Positions 7,997 through 16,459 of a DNA stretch of 64,000 nt are shown in pieces. Position 1 is the first letter of the stretch. Each line of letters starts with the position of its first letter. A program made the translations under genes and the position numbers. Source of the stretch: UBA9732 sp963649615 (GTDB lineage Bacteria > Spirochaetota > Spirochaetia > Sphaerochaetales > Sphaerochaetaceae); NCBI GenBank assembly GCA_963649615.1, contig CAVJIN010000004.1:1-64000 (forward strand), in the 5' to 3' direction. The notes beneath the pieces are model-generated. The model saw nothing but the letters and a program-made list of their open reading frames with translations. It had not been told where the DNA came from and searched no databases.

Positions 7997-9139
7997 ATGA
8001 TTGATACAGCAAAATCAATGACGGAGCGTATGAGCCTATCCGCCATTAGAAAGTATAATACTGAGAACACCAAGTACAGCTATAGAATGTCAATTTTGCT
8101 AGAGTCTTTGTACAAGGCTTCTCAACTTCTTGAAAATGAAGAGCTCTACAATTATGTGAGTAATATGCTTAACTATTACATTCCAGAAGACGGGGTGATA
8201 AGTACTTACAATATTGAAGAATATAGTATGGATCAGGTGCGAATGGGAAATCTGATTATTGAGTTTTATAAAGCAACTGGTCAAAAGAAATTTAAAACCG
8301 CGTTGGATATGTTTTATAAGCAACTTCAGGGACAACCTAGAACTCTATCTGGTGGTTTTTGGCACAAAAAGAAGCATGAAAACCAGATGTGGCTTGATGG
8401 GCTTTATATGCAGGCTCCTTTCTATGTTAAGTACACAATGGAATTTGGTGGACTAAAAGAGTGCTTGGCTGATGTTGTTCATCAATTTGAACTCGTTTAT
8501 GAAAAAACAAAAGACGAGAAAACGGGTTTACTTCATCATGGCTGGGATGAGTCTTGTCTTAGTCCTTGGTGCGATCCTAAGACAGGTAGGAGCCCAGAGG
8601 TTTGGTCTCGTGCACTTGGCTGGTATGTTATAGCTTTAGCCGATTTACTTGAAATTATTCCTAAAGAATATAAGGAATATCGGGATAGGCTACTTAAATT
8701 GGCCTTAGCATTGGCCCCCATAGTGTTGCGCTATCAAGATGCAGAAAGTGGGATGTGGTGGCAAGTGATGGATAAGCCAGCTGTGGGTGCGAATTACTTG
8801 GAGACATCGGCTACGTCTATGTTTATCTATTTCTTTTTAAAGATGAATAGACTTGGCTTTTTGGATGGCTCTTACAAAGCGTGTGCAAAGAAAGGATTTG
8901 AGGGGATGTGTGCACGGGAATTGACTTGCGACCAAAATGGCGAGTTGCATTTACATAATACTTGCAAGACTGCGTGTCTTGGATTGGCTAAGGATAAAGA
9001 GCCAGTTAGGAGTGCTAATTTTGTGTACTATACGGAGTACGAGCAAAGAGTTACGGATAACTTGCACGGGGTGGCAATGTTTATATGGGCTGCAATTGAG
9101 TTGGAGTTTGCTGATAAGTTGAAGGAGGAAAGAGCATGA
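7997..9139 (+). CDS. Unsaturated glucuronyl/rhamnogalacturonyl hydrolase, GH105 (YteR/RhiN type)
   Basis: Alpha/alpha-barrel enzyme of 380 residues that removes the unsaturated uronic acid from oligosaccharides made by pectate or rhamnogalacturonan lyases. The MWLDGLYM motif places the catalytic acid at about D134. HHGWDES (H180-H181) and SPEVWSRALGW are typical of the GH88/GH105 fold. There is no signal peptide, so it works on imported oligosaccharides. The next gene overlaps it by 4 bp. Release of a 5-keto-4-deoxyuronate would feed the KDPG route, which fits the nearby aldolase. Confidence 0.88.
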   Translation: MIDTAKSMTERMSLSAIRKYNTENTKYSYRMSILLESLYKASQLLENEELYNYVSNMLNYYIPEDGVISTYNIEEYSMDQVRMGNLIIEFYKATGQKKFKTALDMFYKQLQGQPRTLSGGFWHKKKHENQMWLDGLYMQAPFYVKYTMEFGGLKECLADVVHQFELVYEKTKDEKTGLLHHGWDESCLSPWCDPKTGRSPEVWSRALGWYVIALADLLEIIPKEYKEYRDRLLKLALALAPIVLRYQDAESGMWWQVMDKPAVGANYLETSATSMFIYFFLKMNRLGFLDGSYKACAKKGFEGMCARELTCDQNGELHLHNTCKTACLGLAKDKEPVRSANFVYYTEYEQRVTDNLHGVAMFIWAAIELEFADKLKEERA

Positions 9140-10440
9140 AGCTTACATTTTTGGGTGCTGGTAGTTCTGTTTTTTTACGTAATGTTGTAGGTGATTGTAT
9201 GCTTACTCCAGGTTTGGAGGCTATGGAATACGCACTATATGATATAGATAGAGAGCGTTTGAACGATTCTTTTTCAATTTGTTCTGTTTTGAATAAAAAT
9301 TTAAATGAAAATAGGTCAAGAATTAAGGCTTATTGTGGCTTATCGGAGCTAGATGAGGCTTTAAGAGGTGCTGACTTTGTTTGCAATGCCATCCAGGTTG
9401 GTGGGTATGATCCAGCAACAAAAGCCGATTTTGATATTTGCAATAAGCATGGTTTGAAGATGACTATTGGCGATACGCTTGGTCCTGCTGGTATATTCCG
9501 TGCGCTTAGAACCATTCCTGTATTGGAGACTTTTGCTCAAAAGATGGAGAAGAATTGTCCAAATGCTTTGTTTTGTAATTACACTAATCCAATGGCTATC
9601 CTTTCTGGTTATATGCAACGTTATACACCAATTAAGACTGTTGGCCTTTGTCATAGTGTGCAGAGAGTTGTTGCTAGTTTGCTTAAAGGATTGGATCGTC
9701 CTGTGAAAGGTAAGATTACGTATAAAGTTGCTGGCATTAATCACATGGGGTGGCTACTGGATGTAAGAGAAGATGGTGTAGATATTTATCCAGAAATTAA
9801 GAAACTTTCTTTGGAAAAAGCTCCAGCTAACGACTTAGTTAGGCATAAGATAATGCAATGTTTTGGATATTATATAACTGAATCAAGCGAACATCTTTCC
9901 GAATATCTCCCATACTTTATTAAGAAAAGTTATCCTGAATTTATAGAAAATTATAATATTCCATTAGATGAATATCCTCGAAGATGTATTAAAAATATCG
10001 AGAAGTGGGCTAATATGCGTAAGGAGTTGGTTGAAAATCCAAATCTTACCCACGAGAGGTCTAATGAATATGTATCTTTGATTATTCAAGCGGTAACAAC
10101 CAATGTCCCTTATGAATTTAACGGTAATGTTATTAATAACGGGTCAATTAAGAATTTGCCAGATGAAGCTTGTGTTGAGGTTCCTTGTATAGCAGACGCA
10201 CATGGCATAACTTCTACAATTGTTGGCTATCTTCCAGAACAATGTGCTGCATTAAATAGAACAAACATTAACGTTCAGTTAATGGCAATTCAGGCGGCTC
10301 ATACAAGAAGTAAAGAGGATGTTTATAGAGCAACTATGTTAGATCCTCATACTGCTAGTGAATTAAGTTTGGATGAAATAAAAATACTTTGTGATGATTT
10401 GTTTGAAGCTCATAAGCAGTGGATAGGTGAGTATAGATAA
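9136..10440 (+). CDS. GH4 alpha-galactosidase / alpha-galacturonidase (MelA-like)
   Basis: NAD- and Mn-dependent glycosidase of 434 residues that works by oxidation, elimination and re-addition. Seen are the N-terminal Rossmann FLGAGSS, IQVGGYDPAT, IGDTLGPAGIFRALRTIP, NYTNPMA, the metal-binding CHSVQ (C172, H173) and GINHMGW. The CHSVQ form matches MelA-type alpha-galactosidases rather than LplD-type galacturonidases (CHEVF), but coupling to a GH105 gene makes a uronide substrate possible. The start is preceded by GGAGG and overlaps the GH105 stop by 4 bp. Confidence 0.87.
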   Translation: MKLTFLGAGSSVFLRNVVGDCMLTPGLEAMEYALYDIDRERLNDSFSICSVLNKNLNENRSRIKAYCGLSELDEALRGADFVCNAIQVGGYDPATKADFDICNKHGLKMTIGDTLGPAGIFRALRTIPVLETFAQKMEKNCPNALFCNYTNPMAILSGYMQRYTPIKTVGLCHSVQRVVASLLKGLDRPVKGKITYKVAGINHMGWLLDVREDGVDIYPEIKKLSLEKAPANDLVRHKIMQCFGYYITESSEHLSEYLPYFIKKSYPEFIENYNIPLDEYPRRCIKNIEKWANMRKELVENPNLTHERSNEYVSLIIQAVTTNVPYEFNGNVINNGSIKNLPDEACVEVPCIADAHGITSTIVGYLPEQCAALNRTNINVQLMAIQAAHTRSKEDVYRATMLDPHTASELSLDEIKILCDDLFEAHKQWIGEYR

Positions 10441-10450
10441 AAATATAAAT

Positions 10451-10487
10451 GAGGTTTTGAAGAGGTTTTAAAACCCCTGAAAACCTC
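10451..10487 (+). terminator. Hairpin after the GH4 gene
   Basis: GAGGTTTT at 10451-10458 pairs with AAAACCTC at 10480-10487, and a nested self-complementary GGTTTTAAAACC lies inside. No clean T-run follows, so it is a weak terminator or an mRNA 3' end structure. Confidence 0.45.
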
Positions 10488-10566
10488 AAATCTTTACAAA
10501 ATCTTTACAAAAATCAGCACGTATTACTTTGCAATATGGGATATTATACTGTTTAAATAAGCGAAA

Positions 10567-10580
10567 ATGAGCGAGTTTAT
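10567..10580 (+). promoter_or_regulatory. GAGCGA box E with flanking half-sites (putative DeoR-type operator)
   Basis: ATGAGCGAGTTTAT begins 42 bp before the TTGACA of the phosphodiesterase promoter. GCGA occurs at 10561 and 10571, exactly 10 bp apart, and ACGA follows at 10597. Direct half-site repeats at one-turn spacing are typical of DeoR-family binding. Confidence 0.5.
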
Positions 10581-10608
10581 ATAAACTTAAACAAAAACGA
10601 ATAAAAAC

Positions 10609-10637
10609 TTGACATATTTGCAATCACGTGTTTAACT
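10609..10637 (+). promoter_or_regulatory. Promoter of the phosphodiesterase-ABC operon
   Basis: TTGACA at 10609-10614, a 17-bp spacer and TTAACT at 10632-10637. The -35 neighbourhood is identical to that of the eda promoter (AATAAAAACTTGACATAT), and CGTGTTTAA also recurs with a single mismatch before the -10. Confidence 0.6.
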
Positions 10638-10659
10638 ATCGTCTAAGGAGGCTCTGTAT

Positions 10660-11970
10660 ATGCATAACAAATTAGTTGTTATATCTATGGACGCTATGGT
10701 TCAGCAGGACTTAGAGGTCATGAAAGATATGCCAGCTGTTCACTACATAATGGAACATGGATCATATGTAAAAGACTTTAGAAGTATTTATCCCACTGTA
10801 ACCTATCCTTGTCATACTACAATGTCTACAGGTTGTTATCCTTGGAAACATGGAATTACAAGTAATGAGCAGATTATTCTTGAAGAGGGAAAAAATCCAG
10901 TTGCAAGGTGGCATAGATTTCACAAAGATGTGAAGGCTGAAGACATAATTGATGTCTGTAAAAAGGCCGGGTATACAACTTCCATTGTTGGTTGGCCCAT
11001 TTCAGGTAATCATCCCAATGTTGATTATCTGGTAAATGAAACTTGGCCTGAAAATAAAGAAGAGGATTCTCCAGAGGATTGGGAGAAGGCTTATCTGGCA
11101 TCTGGAACTCCTCAATGGCTTTATGACGAAATTGTTAAAGACAAAATATGGATGCGTCAGGGAAGAAAGCAACCAAGTAGTAGTTATTTTCTTGTAAGAA
11201 TTGCCTGTGACATAATTAGAAAATACACACCGGATATTATGATTATCCACGTTGGAAATCTTGATCATTTTAGGCATGTAACAGGTGTTTTTTCTACGGC
11301 AACAAAGAGGAGCCTTTCTGATACAGATGCAATGGTTCGTATGCTTTTTGATGCAACAAAAGATGCTGGCATTTTTGAACATACAAATTTTGTTGTTACT
11401 TCAGACCATGGGCAAATGACATGCTCACGAATGGCATATCCTAACGTTTTATTGAAAGAAAAAGGTTTTATTTCTACAGATAAAGATGGAAATATCACAG
11501 ATTGGAAGGCTCTTGCTTTAGGCGAAGGTATGGGTGTTCAGGTTTATGTTAAGGATCCAAGTTGCAAAGAAGAGTTGTACAAAGTCTTAACAGAAGCTGC
11601 AGAGTCTAATATGCATGGTTTTGAAAAGGTTTATACCGTTCAAGAAACCAATGCTACAGAAAAACTTTCAGGGCCTTTTGATTTTGTTCTTGAGACAGAT
11701 GGGTATACCAAATTTGGATTTGACTGGAACGGAAAAGAAATTGAGTCTTTCCCTATGGGCTTGTATGAAGCAGAACGGGGTGGACACGGTTTTCATCCAG
11801 ACAAGGGGCCTAGACCTGTATTCCTTGCAGTTGGACCTGATATTGATGAGAAAAAAGTTATTGAGCACGCAACGCTTGTTGATGGTGCTCCAACATATGC
11901 AAAAATCATGGGAGTTTCATTGAGTAATGCGGATGGACACCCTATTGATATAGTAAAAAAGGAGAGATGA
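10660..11970 (+). CDS. Alkaline-phosphatase superfamily phosphodiesterase (NPP type)
   Basis: Enzyme of 436 residues of the type I phosphodiesterase / nucleotide pyrophosphatase family (two-zinc site). Metal and catalytic residues seen are D11 in ISMDAM, the predicted nucleophile T48 in TVTYPCHTTMSTG, the LDHFRH pair, SDHGQM and GGHGFHP. There is no signal peptide, so it acts in the cytoplasm. It is the first gene of the ABC transporter operon, and the ATPase starts 1 nt after its stop, so the imported compound is probably a phosphodiester or a sugar phosphate or sulfate ester. AAGGAGG precedes the ATG. Confidence 0.83.
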   Translation: MHNKLVVISMDAMVQQDLEVMKDMPAVHYIMEHGSYVKDFRSIYPTVTYPCHTTMSTGCYPWKHGITSNEQIILEEGKNPVARWHRFHKDVKAEDIIDVCKKAGYTTSIVGWPISGNHPNVDYLVNETWPENKEEDSPEDWEKAYLASGTPQWLYDEIVKDKIWMRQGRKQPSSSYFLVRIACDIIRKYTPDIMIIHVGNLDHFRHVTGVFSTATKRSLSDTDAMVRMLFDATKDAGIFEHTNFVVTSDHGQMTCSRMAYPNVLLKEKGFISTDKDGNITDWKALALGEGMGVQVYVKDPSCKEELYKVLTEAAESNMHGFEKVYTVQETNATEKLSGPFDFVLETDGYTKFGFDWNGKEIESFPMGLYEAERGGHGFHPDKGPRPVFLAVGPDIDEKKVIEHATLVDGAPTYAKIMGVSLSNADGHPIDIVKKER

Positions 11971-11971
11971 G

Positions 11972-13024
11972 ATGGGTCAAATTGTATTCAAAAACATCTG
12001 CAAATCTTTTGGTGAAACAAAAGTCATTGAAAATTTGAACTTGGAGATTGAGGACGGAAAGTTTACTGTTCTTATTGGTTCTTCAGGTTGTGGAAAAACA
12101 ACTCTTTTGAGAATTATTGCCGGGATTGGTCCTGCTACTTCTGGTGAAATTTACATTGATGGTAAGGAAGTTTCTCAAGTTGCTCCTGCAAAGCGTGATA
12201 TTGCCATGGTTTTCCAAAACTATGCCATATACCCAACAATGACTGTTAGACAGAACATTGAATTTGGCTTGAAGAACAGAAAAGTTCCAAAAGAAGAAAG
12301 AGAGAGACTTATTAGAGAGTGTGCAGAAACTGTTGCTATGACGCCTTATCTTGATCGTAAGCCTAATGAACTTTCTGGAGGTCAGCGTCAGAGAATTGCA
12401 CTTGCTCGTGCTATGGTTAAGAAACCAGCTGTATTCTTGATGGATGAGCCATTGTCGAACCTTGATGCAAAACTTAGAGCTGCAATGAGAGTTGAGCTCA
12501 AGGAGTTACATAAGAGACTAGGTTCCACTTTTGTATATGTTACACATGACCAAATTGAAGCTATGTCTATGGCAGATACTATTGTTCTTATGGAGAAAGG
12601 TGTTATTCAGCAAATTGGTTCTCCAGAAGATTTGTATTACAATCCAGCAAACGTCTTTACCGCTAGGTTTATTGGAACTCCTCCAATGAATATTTTGGAT
12701 CTTGGTGTTGATGGGAACAAACTTGGCTTCCGTCCAGAAAGTATTAGGCTTACAAAAGAAAAGCCTACTGACAAATGTTTTGTGATGGAAGGAACAATTG
12801 TTACACGTGAAATGCTGGGAGATGACACTCAGTATAAGGTTTCAGATGGCAACGTTTCCGTTATGGTAAAAATACCAATGCATGATTTTAGGGTTGATGA
12901 GAAAGTTTGGTTTTCTGTTGTGCCTGAAGGTATGTATTTCTTTGGCTCTGATGAATTGAGAATTAATAAGGAAGATTCAAGATTTCAAAAATGTTTTGAA
13001 GTCGCTTGTGGAGGGGTTAAATGA
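11972..13024 (+). CDS. Carbohydrate ABC transporter ATPase (MalK/UgpC type)
   Basis: ATP-hydrolysing subunit of 350 residues. Walker A is GSSGCGKTT, the signature LSGGQRQRIALARA, Walker B FLMDEPLSNLD and the switch His is in VTHDQIEAMS. A C-terminal TOBE/OB domain of about 115 residues is typical of CUT1 importers. It overlaps the first permease gene by 4 bp. The operon encodes the complete transporter: ATPase, two permeases and a binding protein. Confidence 0.93.
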   Translation: MGQIVFKNICKSFGETKVIENLNLEIEDGKFTVLIGSSGCGKTTLLRIIAGIGPATSGEIYIDGKEVSQVAPAKRDIAMVFQNYAIYPTMTVRQNIEFGLKNRKVPKEERERLIRECAETVAMTPYLDRKPNELSGGQRQRIALARAMVKKPAVFLMDEPLSNLDAKLRAAMRVELKELHKRLGSTFVYVTHDQIEAMSMADTIVLMEKGVIQQIGSPEDLYYNPANVFTARFIGTPPMNILDLGVDGNKLGFRPESIRLTKEKPTDKCFVMEGTIVTREMLGDDTQYKVSDGNVSVMVKIPMHDFRVDEKVWFSVVPEGMYFFGSDELRINKEDSRFQKCFEVACGGVK

Positions 13025-14124
13025 AAGATCTTTCCAAAACTGTTAAGCCCTTAAACATAGTGACGTGGTTTGGAATAGTCCTTTTTGTTGCTGGTTTTTA
13101 TGGGCTGAAAATTAAGACTGCAAATGCACCGGTTCCTGAGAATGCTTTTACTTCTGCTCTTGTTAATGGTAGATTTGCCTTTATTAGTGTAGGAATTGTG
13201 ATATTTTTCACTTCAATTTTCTATGGAAATATTGCATTTAATGGCAGATTTAGATGGGGTGATTTTATCCCTTATTTGTTTATTCTTCCTGCAATTACCT
13301 TTCTTACTATTTTTGTGGTCTATCCTTTGATTAACCTTATATATCTGAGTTTGTTTAAAGGAAGTATTCTGAACTCAACAAAAAGGTTTGTAGGATTGCA
13401 GAATTTTAGAAATCTTAGAACTGATATAAATTTTTGGGCATCAATTAAAAATACTCTAATCTATACTGCTTCAATAGTTGTAATTGAGCTTTCTCTTGCT
13501 GTTCTTTTTGCGCTTTGGGTGTTTAAGGATAACAAAGTAAACCGTTTTATGCAGATTTCAATTTATGCACCACACTTAATTGCATCAATATCCGTTGCCT
13601 TTGTTTTTAGCTGGATGTTTAACTCTCACTCCTATGGTGCCTTCAATACTCTGTTAGGAGTTTTTGGAATTGCCCCAGTTGAATGGTTGGATTCTTCAAA
13701 GACGGCTTTAGGATGTATCATTTTTGTTAGCCTTTGGAAGAATGTTGGATACCGTGCAATAATTATTTTGTCTGCAATGAAGGCTATTCCTTCTGAAATT
13801 TATGAAGCAGCAGAGCTTGATGGATCAACCTCTTCTAGGACTTTCTTCAAGATAACTTTACCAATGTTAACACCACAATTGTTCTTCCTTTTAATTACAA
13901 CTACAATTGGTTCATTTAAGGTTTTTGATGTTGTTAATATCATGACAGATGGTGGTCCTGGAACATCAACAGAAGTCATTACAAGATATATATATCATCT
14001 TACAAATGTCTCTAATAATACAATTGGTGATTCTGCTGCAGTTAGTATTGTATTTGTCATTATTCTTGGTTTCTTATCAATCTTCTATTTCCGTATGCTT
14101 GATAGGAAAGTTCATTACGAATAG
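13021..14124 (+). CDS. Carbohydrate ABC transporter permease (UgpA/MalF type)
   Basis: Inner-membrane permease of 367 residues. The cytoplasmic EAA loop is seen as EAAELDGSTSSRTFFKITLP. About 75 N-terminal residues containing two extra hydrophobic segments precede the usual six-helix core, as in some MalF-like permeases. It couples with the ATPase gene by a 4-bp overlap and is followed 18 nt later by the second permease. Its substrate is not readable from sequence. The operon leader suggests phosphodiesters or sugar esters. Confidence 0.9.
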   Translation: MKDLSKTVKPLNIVTWFGIVLFVAGFYGLKIKTANAPVPENAFTSALVNGRFAFISVGIVIFFTSIFYGNIAFNGRFRWGDFIPYLFILPAITFLTIFVVYPLINLIYLSLFKGSILNSTKRFVGLQNFRNLRTDINFWASIKNTLIYTASIVVIELSLAVLFALWVFKDNKVNRFMQISIYAPHLIASISVAFVFSWMFNSHSYGAFNTLLGVFGIAPVEWLDSSKTALGCIIFVSLWKNVGYRAIIILSAMKAIPSEIYEAAELDGSTSSRTFFKITLPMLTPQLFFLLITTTIGSFKVFDVVNIMTDGGPGTSTEVITRYIYHLTNVSNNTIGDSAAVSIVFVIILGFLSIFYFRMLDRKVHYE

Positions 14125-14142
14125 AGAAAGGGGGAAAATAGA

Positions 14143-14991
14143 ATGACAGACTTTCAAAAAGCACGAACACGTCAGATTGTTTCTGGTGTAATAAAAGTAA
14201 TTTTTACACTTATCTTCCTTTTCCCTTTTTGGGTTTTAATTACAACCTCATTTAAAACTCAAACGGAGACTATGGCAAATTCATATTCTCTTTTTCCAAA
14301 AACTTGGACTTTGGCAGGATATAAGTATTTTTTGGTCGATTTAAATTTAAATATTTGGTTGTATTTGAAAAACACTCTTGTTGTAACTGCAAGTGTTATT
14401 GTTCTTCAACTAATAGTTGCTATTCCTGCTGGTTATGCTTTTGCAAAACATGAGTTTTATTTTAAAGGTTCCTTTTTTGCAATTGTTCTATCTGCTCTTA
14501 TGATGCCAAGTCAGGTAACTTTCATTACTACTTATATGGTAATGGCTAAAGCAAAACTGATTAATACGCTTTGGCCTCAGATTTTACCTTTTGGTGCATA
14601 TGCTTTTGGAATTTTCTTATTGCGTCAGAATTTTAAACAAGTATCAAATGAGATTATTGAAAGCGCAAGACTAGATGGAGCTAGCGAGTGGAAGTTACTT
14701 GTTTCAATTCTTGTTCCAATGATGAAAGCAACACTAGTTACTCTTGCCTTGTTCTCTTTTGTTGGACATTGGAATTCCTATTTCTGGCCGTTGGTTATAA
14801 CTCAGTCCGACAACGTAAGACCGCTTTCTATTTTCGTTAAACAGGTTTCTTCAATGACTCCTGATGGTGAAGGGGTTAAGTGGAATGCCGTTATGGCTGC
14901 AAACCTTGTTTTTATTGCTCCAATAATGATTGTTTACATTATTGCTAATAAAAACATCGTTAAGACTTATGGATATAAAGGTGTTAAATAA
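14143..14991 (+). CDS. Carbohydrate ABC transporter permease (UgpE/MalG type)
   Basis: Second permease of the importer, 282 residues with six predicted membrane helices and the EAA loop ESARLDGASEWKLLVSILVP. The ending KTYGYKGVK is typical of CUT1 permeases. AAGGGGG lies before the ATG. The binding-protein gene follows after a 35-nt gap. Confidence 0.9.
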   Translation: MTDFQKARTRQIVSGVIKVIFTLIFLFPFWVLITTSFKTQTETMANSYSLFPKTWTLAGYKYFLVDLNLNIWLYLKNTLVVTASVIVLQLIVAIPAGYAFAKHEFYFKGSFFAIVLSALMMPSQVTFITTYMVMAKAKLINTLWPQILPFGAYAFGIFLLRQNFKQVSNEIIESARLDGASEWKLLVSILVPMMKATLVTLALFSFVGHWNSYFWPLVITQSDNVRPLSIFVKQVSSMTPDGEGVKWNAVMAANLVFIAPIMIVYIIANKNIVKTYGYKGVK

Positions 14992-15026
14992 CAGCTTTGC
15001 TGTTGAAGTATAATAAGGGGGCTTTT

Positions 15027-16373
15027 ATGAAAAAAAGTTTAGTTTTAGTTCTTGTTGTTCTCCTTTCATTTTTTGCTGTTTATGCAAATGGCGCTTCGGA
15101 GACAAATTCTTCTACTGAAGCAGAGAACAAAGAACCTGTTGTTGTTAATTTCTGGCATAGTTTAAATGTTGGAGCAAATGCAGATACTCTTAATGAGATT
15201 ATTGAAGATTTTAACAATACAATTGGAAAAGAAGAGGGTATTGTTGTTGTTGGAACTTATCAAGGTGGCTACACTGACATTAAGACAAAAGTTCTAGCAT
15301 CATTAGCTGCAGGCGAAGAAGTTGCTCAGATTGTTCAAGGAGAAAGATCCAACAACATTCCTACATACTGGGATGAGGGTATTCTTTGTGACATGACAGA
15401 GTATATAGAAAATTCTGATGTTATTGATATGGATAACTTTGTTGATGCTTTAACAGGTTTCTCATATTCACCAGACGGAGAAATAATTTCTCTTCCATTT
15501 ATTAGAACAACATTTAATCTTTTTTATAACAAAGATTTGTTTACTGAAGCAGGATATCCAGAGCCACAGAGTTGGGCAGATGTAGAAGCTGCTGCAAAGG
15601 CTATTACAAAGGTTTCTGATAATGGTACGGTACTTGTTTCTGGTTTGTGTTTCCATCATGATTTCTCTGTGGAATATCCTATTTGTGCTGCAATTGGCTC
15701 CGAGGTTATTTCTGATGAAGGAACAAATCCAGTTATGTTGACTGATGGTTCTATGTTGGAACTTCTGACATGGTGGAAGAGAGGTATTGACGAAGGATGG
15801 ATTTCAAAATACCCAACATCAAATGGTTCTTCTGTTATGTCTTCTGACCTATTTAATGGACGTATTGGAGCTTTCTTGAATTCTGCTGCTAATACAGGTT
15901 CTTATGTTCAAGCAGCTAAGGAACTTGGTTTTAATCTAGGTGTTGTATCCTTCCCTGCTTGGTACAACGGAGTTAGGAAGGTTCCTCTTAGCGGTACAAA
16001 CATTGCAATGATTGCTGCTTCAAATTCTAAAGAACAATTGGATGCCGCTTGGAGATTCATTGAGTTCCTTGAATCAGATGAACAGGTTACAAAGATTGCA
16101 AAGACTTCTGGTTGTGTTGTCTCTACAAAGTCAGCAGCCGAGAGTGATGAAATGCAGGCATATTGGGCAGAGAACCCAGAATTTAAGGTTGGTTATGAAG
16201 GAGTTTTAAATTATGGTTGTGAACTTCCTTTCTCTCTTTATAAACCAAACCTTCCTGGTTGTATAAAGGCCCCTCTTTCTGCTCTTATCCTTGAAGGAAA
16301 AGGAACTCCAGAATCTGCAGTAGCTCAGATGGTTGAGAATGCATCTAAGCAGTTCCCAAAAGTTGATAGATAA
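15027..16373 (+). CDS. Extracellular solute-binding protein, CUT1 family (UgpB/MalE-like)
   Basis: Periplasmic or membrane-associated binding protein of 448 residues. The N-terminus is a signal peptide (two lysines, a leucine/valine-rich core, then VYANGASE), the style seen in spirochaetal binding proteins. The mature part starts with VVVNFWHS, typical of family 1 solute-binding proteins, and KVPLSGTNIAM in the middle resembles glycerol-3-phosphate and sugar binders. The start is placed at 15027 because GGGGG lies just before it. An ATG at 14997 has no ribosome site. A strong terminator follows. Confidence 0.9.
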   Translation: MKKSLVLVLVVLLSFFAVYANGASETNSSTEAENKEPVVVNFWHSLNVGANADTLNEIIEDFNNTIGKEEGIVVVGTYQGGYTDIKTKVLASLAAGEEVAQIVQGERSNNIPTYWDEGILCDMTEYIENSDVIDMDNFVDALTGFSYSPDGEIISLPFIRTTFNLFYNKDLFTEAGYPEPQSWADVEAAAKAITKVSDNGTVLVSGLCFHHDFSVEYPICAAIGSEVISDEGTNPVMLTDGSMLELLTWWKRGIDEGWISKYPTSNGSSVMSSDLFNGRIGAFLNSAANTGSYVQAAKELGFNLGVVSFPAWYNGVRKVPLSGTNIAMIAASNSKEQLDAAWRFIEFLESDEQVTKIAKTSGCVVSTKSAAESDEMQAYWAENPEFKVGYEGVLNYGCELPFSLYKPNLPGCIKAPLSALILEGKGTPESAVAQMVENASKQFPKVDR

Positions 16374-16390
16374 GAAGATTTTCTAGTATA

Positions 16391-16426
16391 ATTAAACTGC
16401 ACCTAAGGGTGCAGTTTAATTTTTTC
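16391..16426 (+). terminator. Rho-independent terminator of the ABC operon
   Basis: A 13-bp perfect stem, ATTAAACTGCACC (16391-16403) with GGTGCAGTTTAAT (16408-16420), a 4-nt loop and a T-run. The following hydrolase gene starts only about 35 bp later, so it depends on read-through or on an unseen promoter. Confidence 0.9.
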
Positions 16427-16459
16427 AAGAGAGATTTTAGAAAACTCAAAGAGGAAGAA

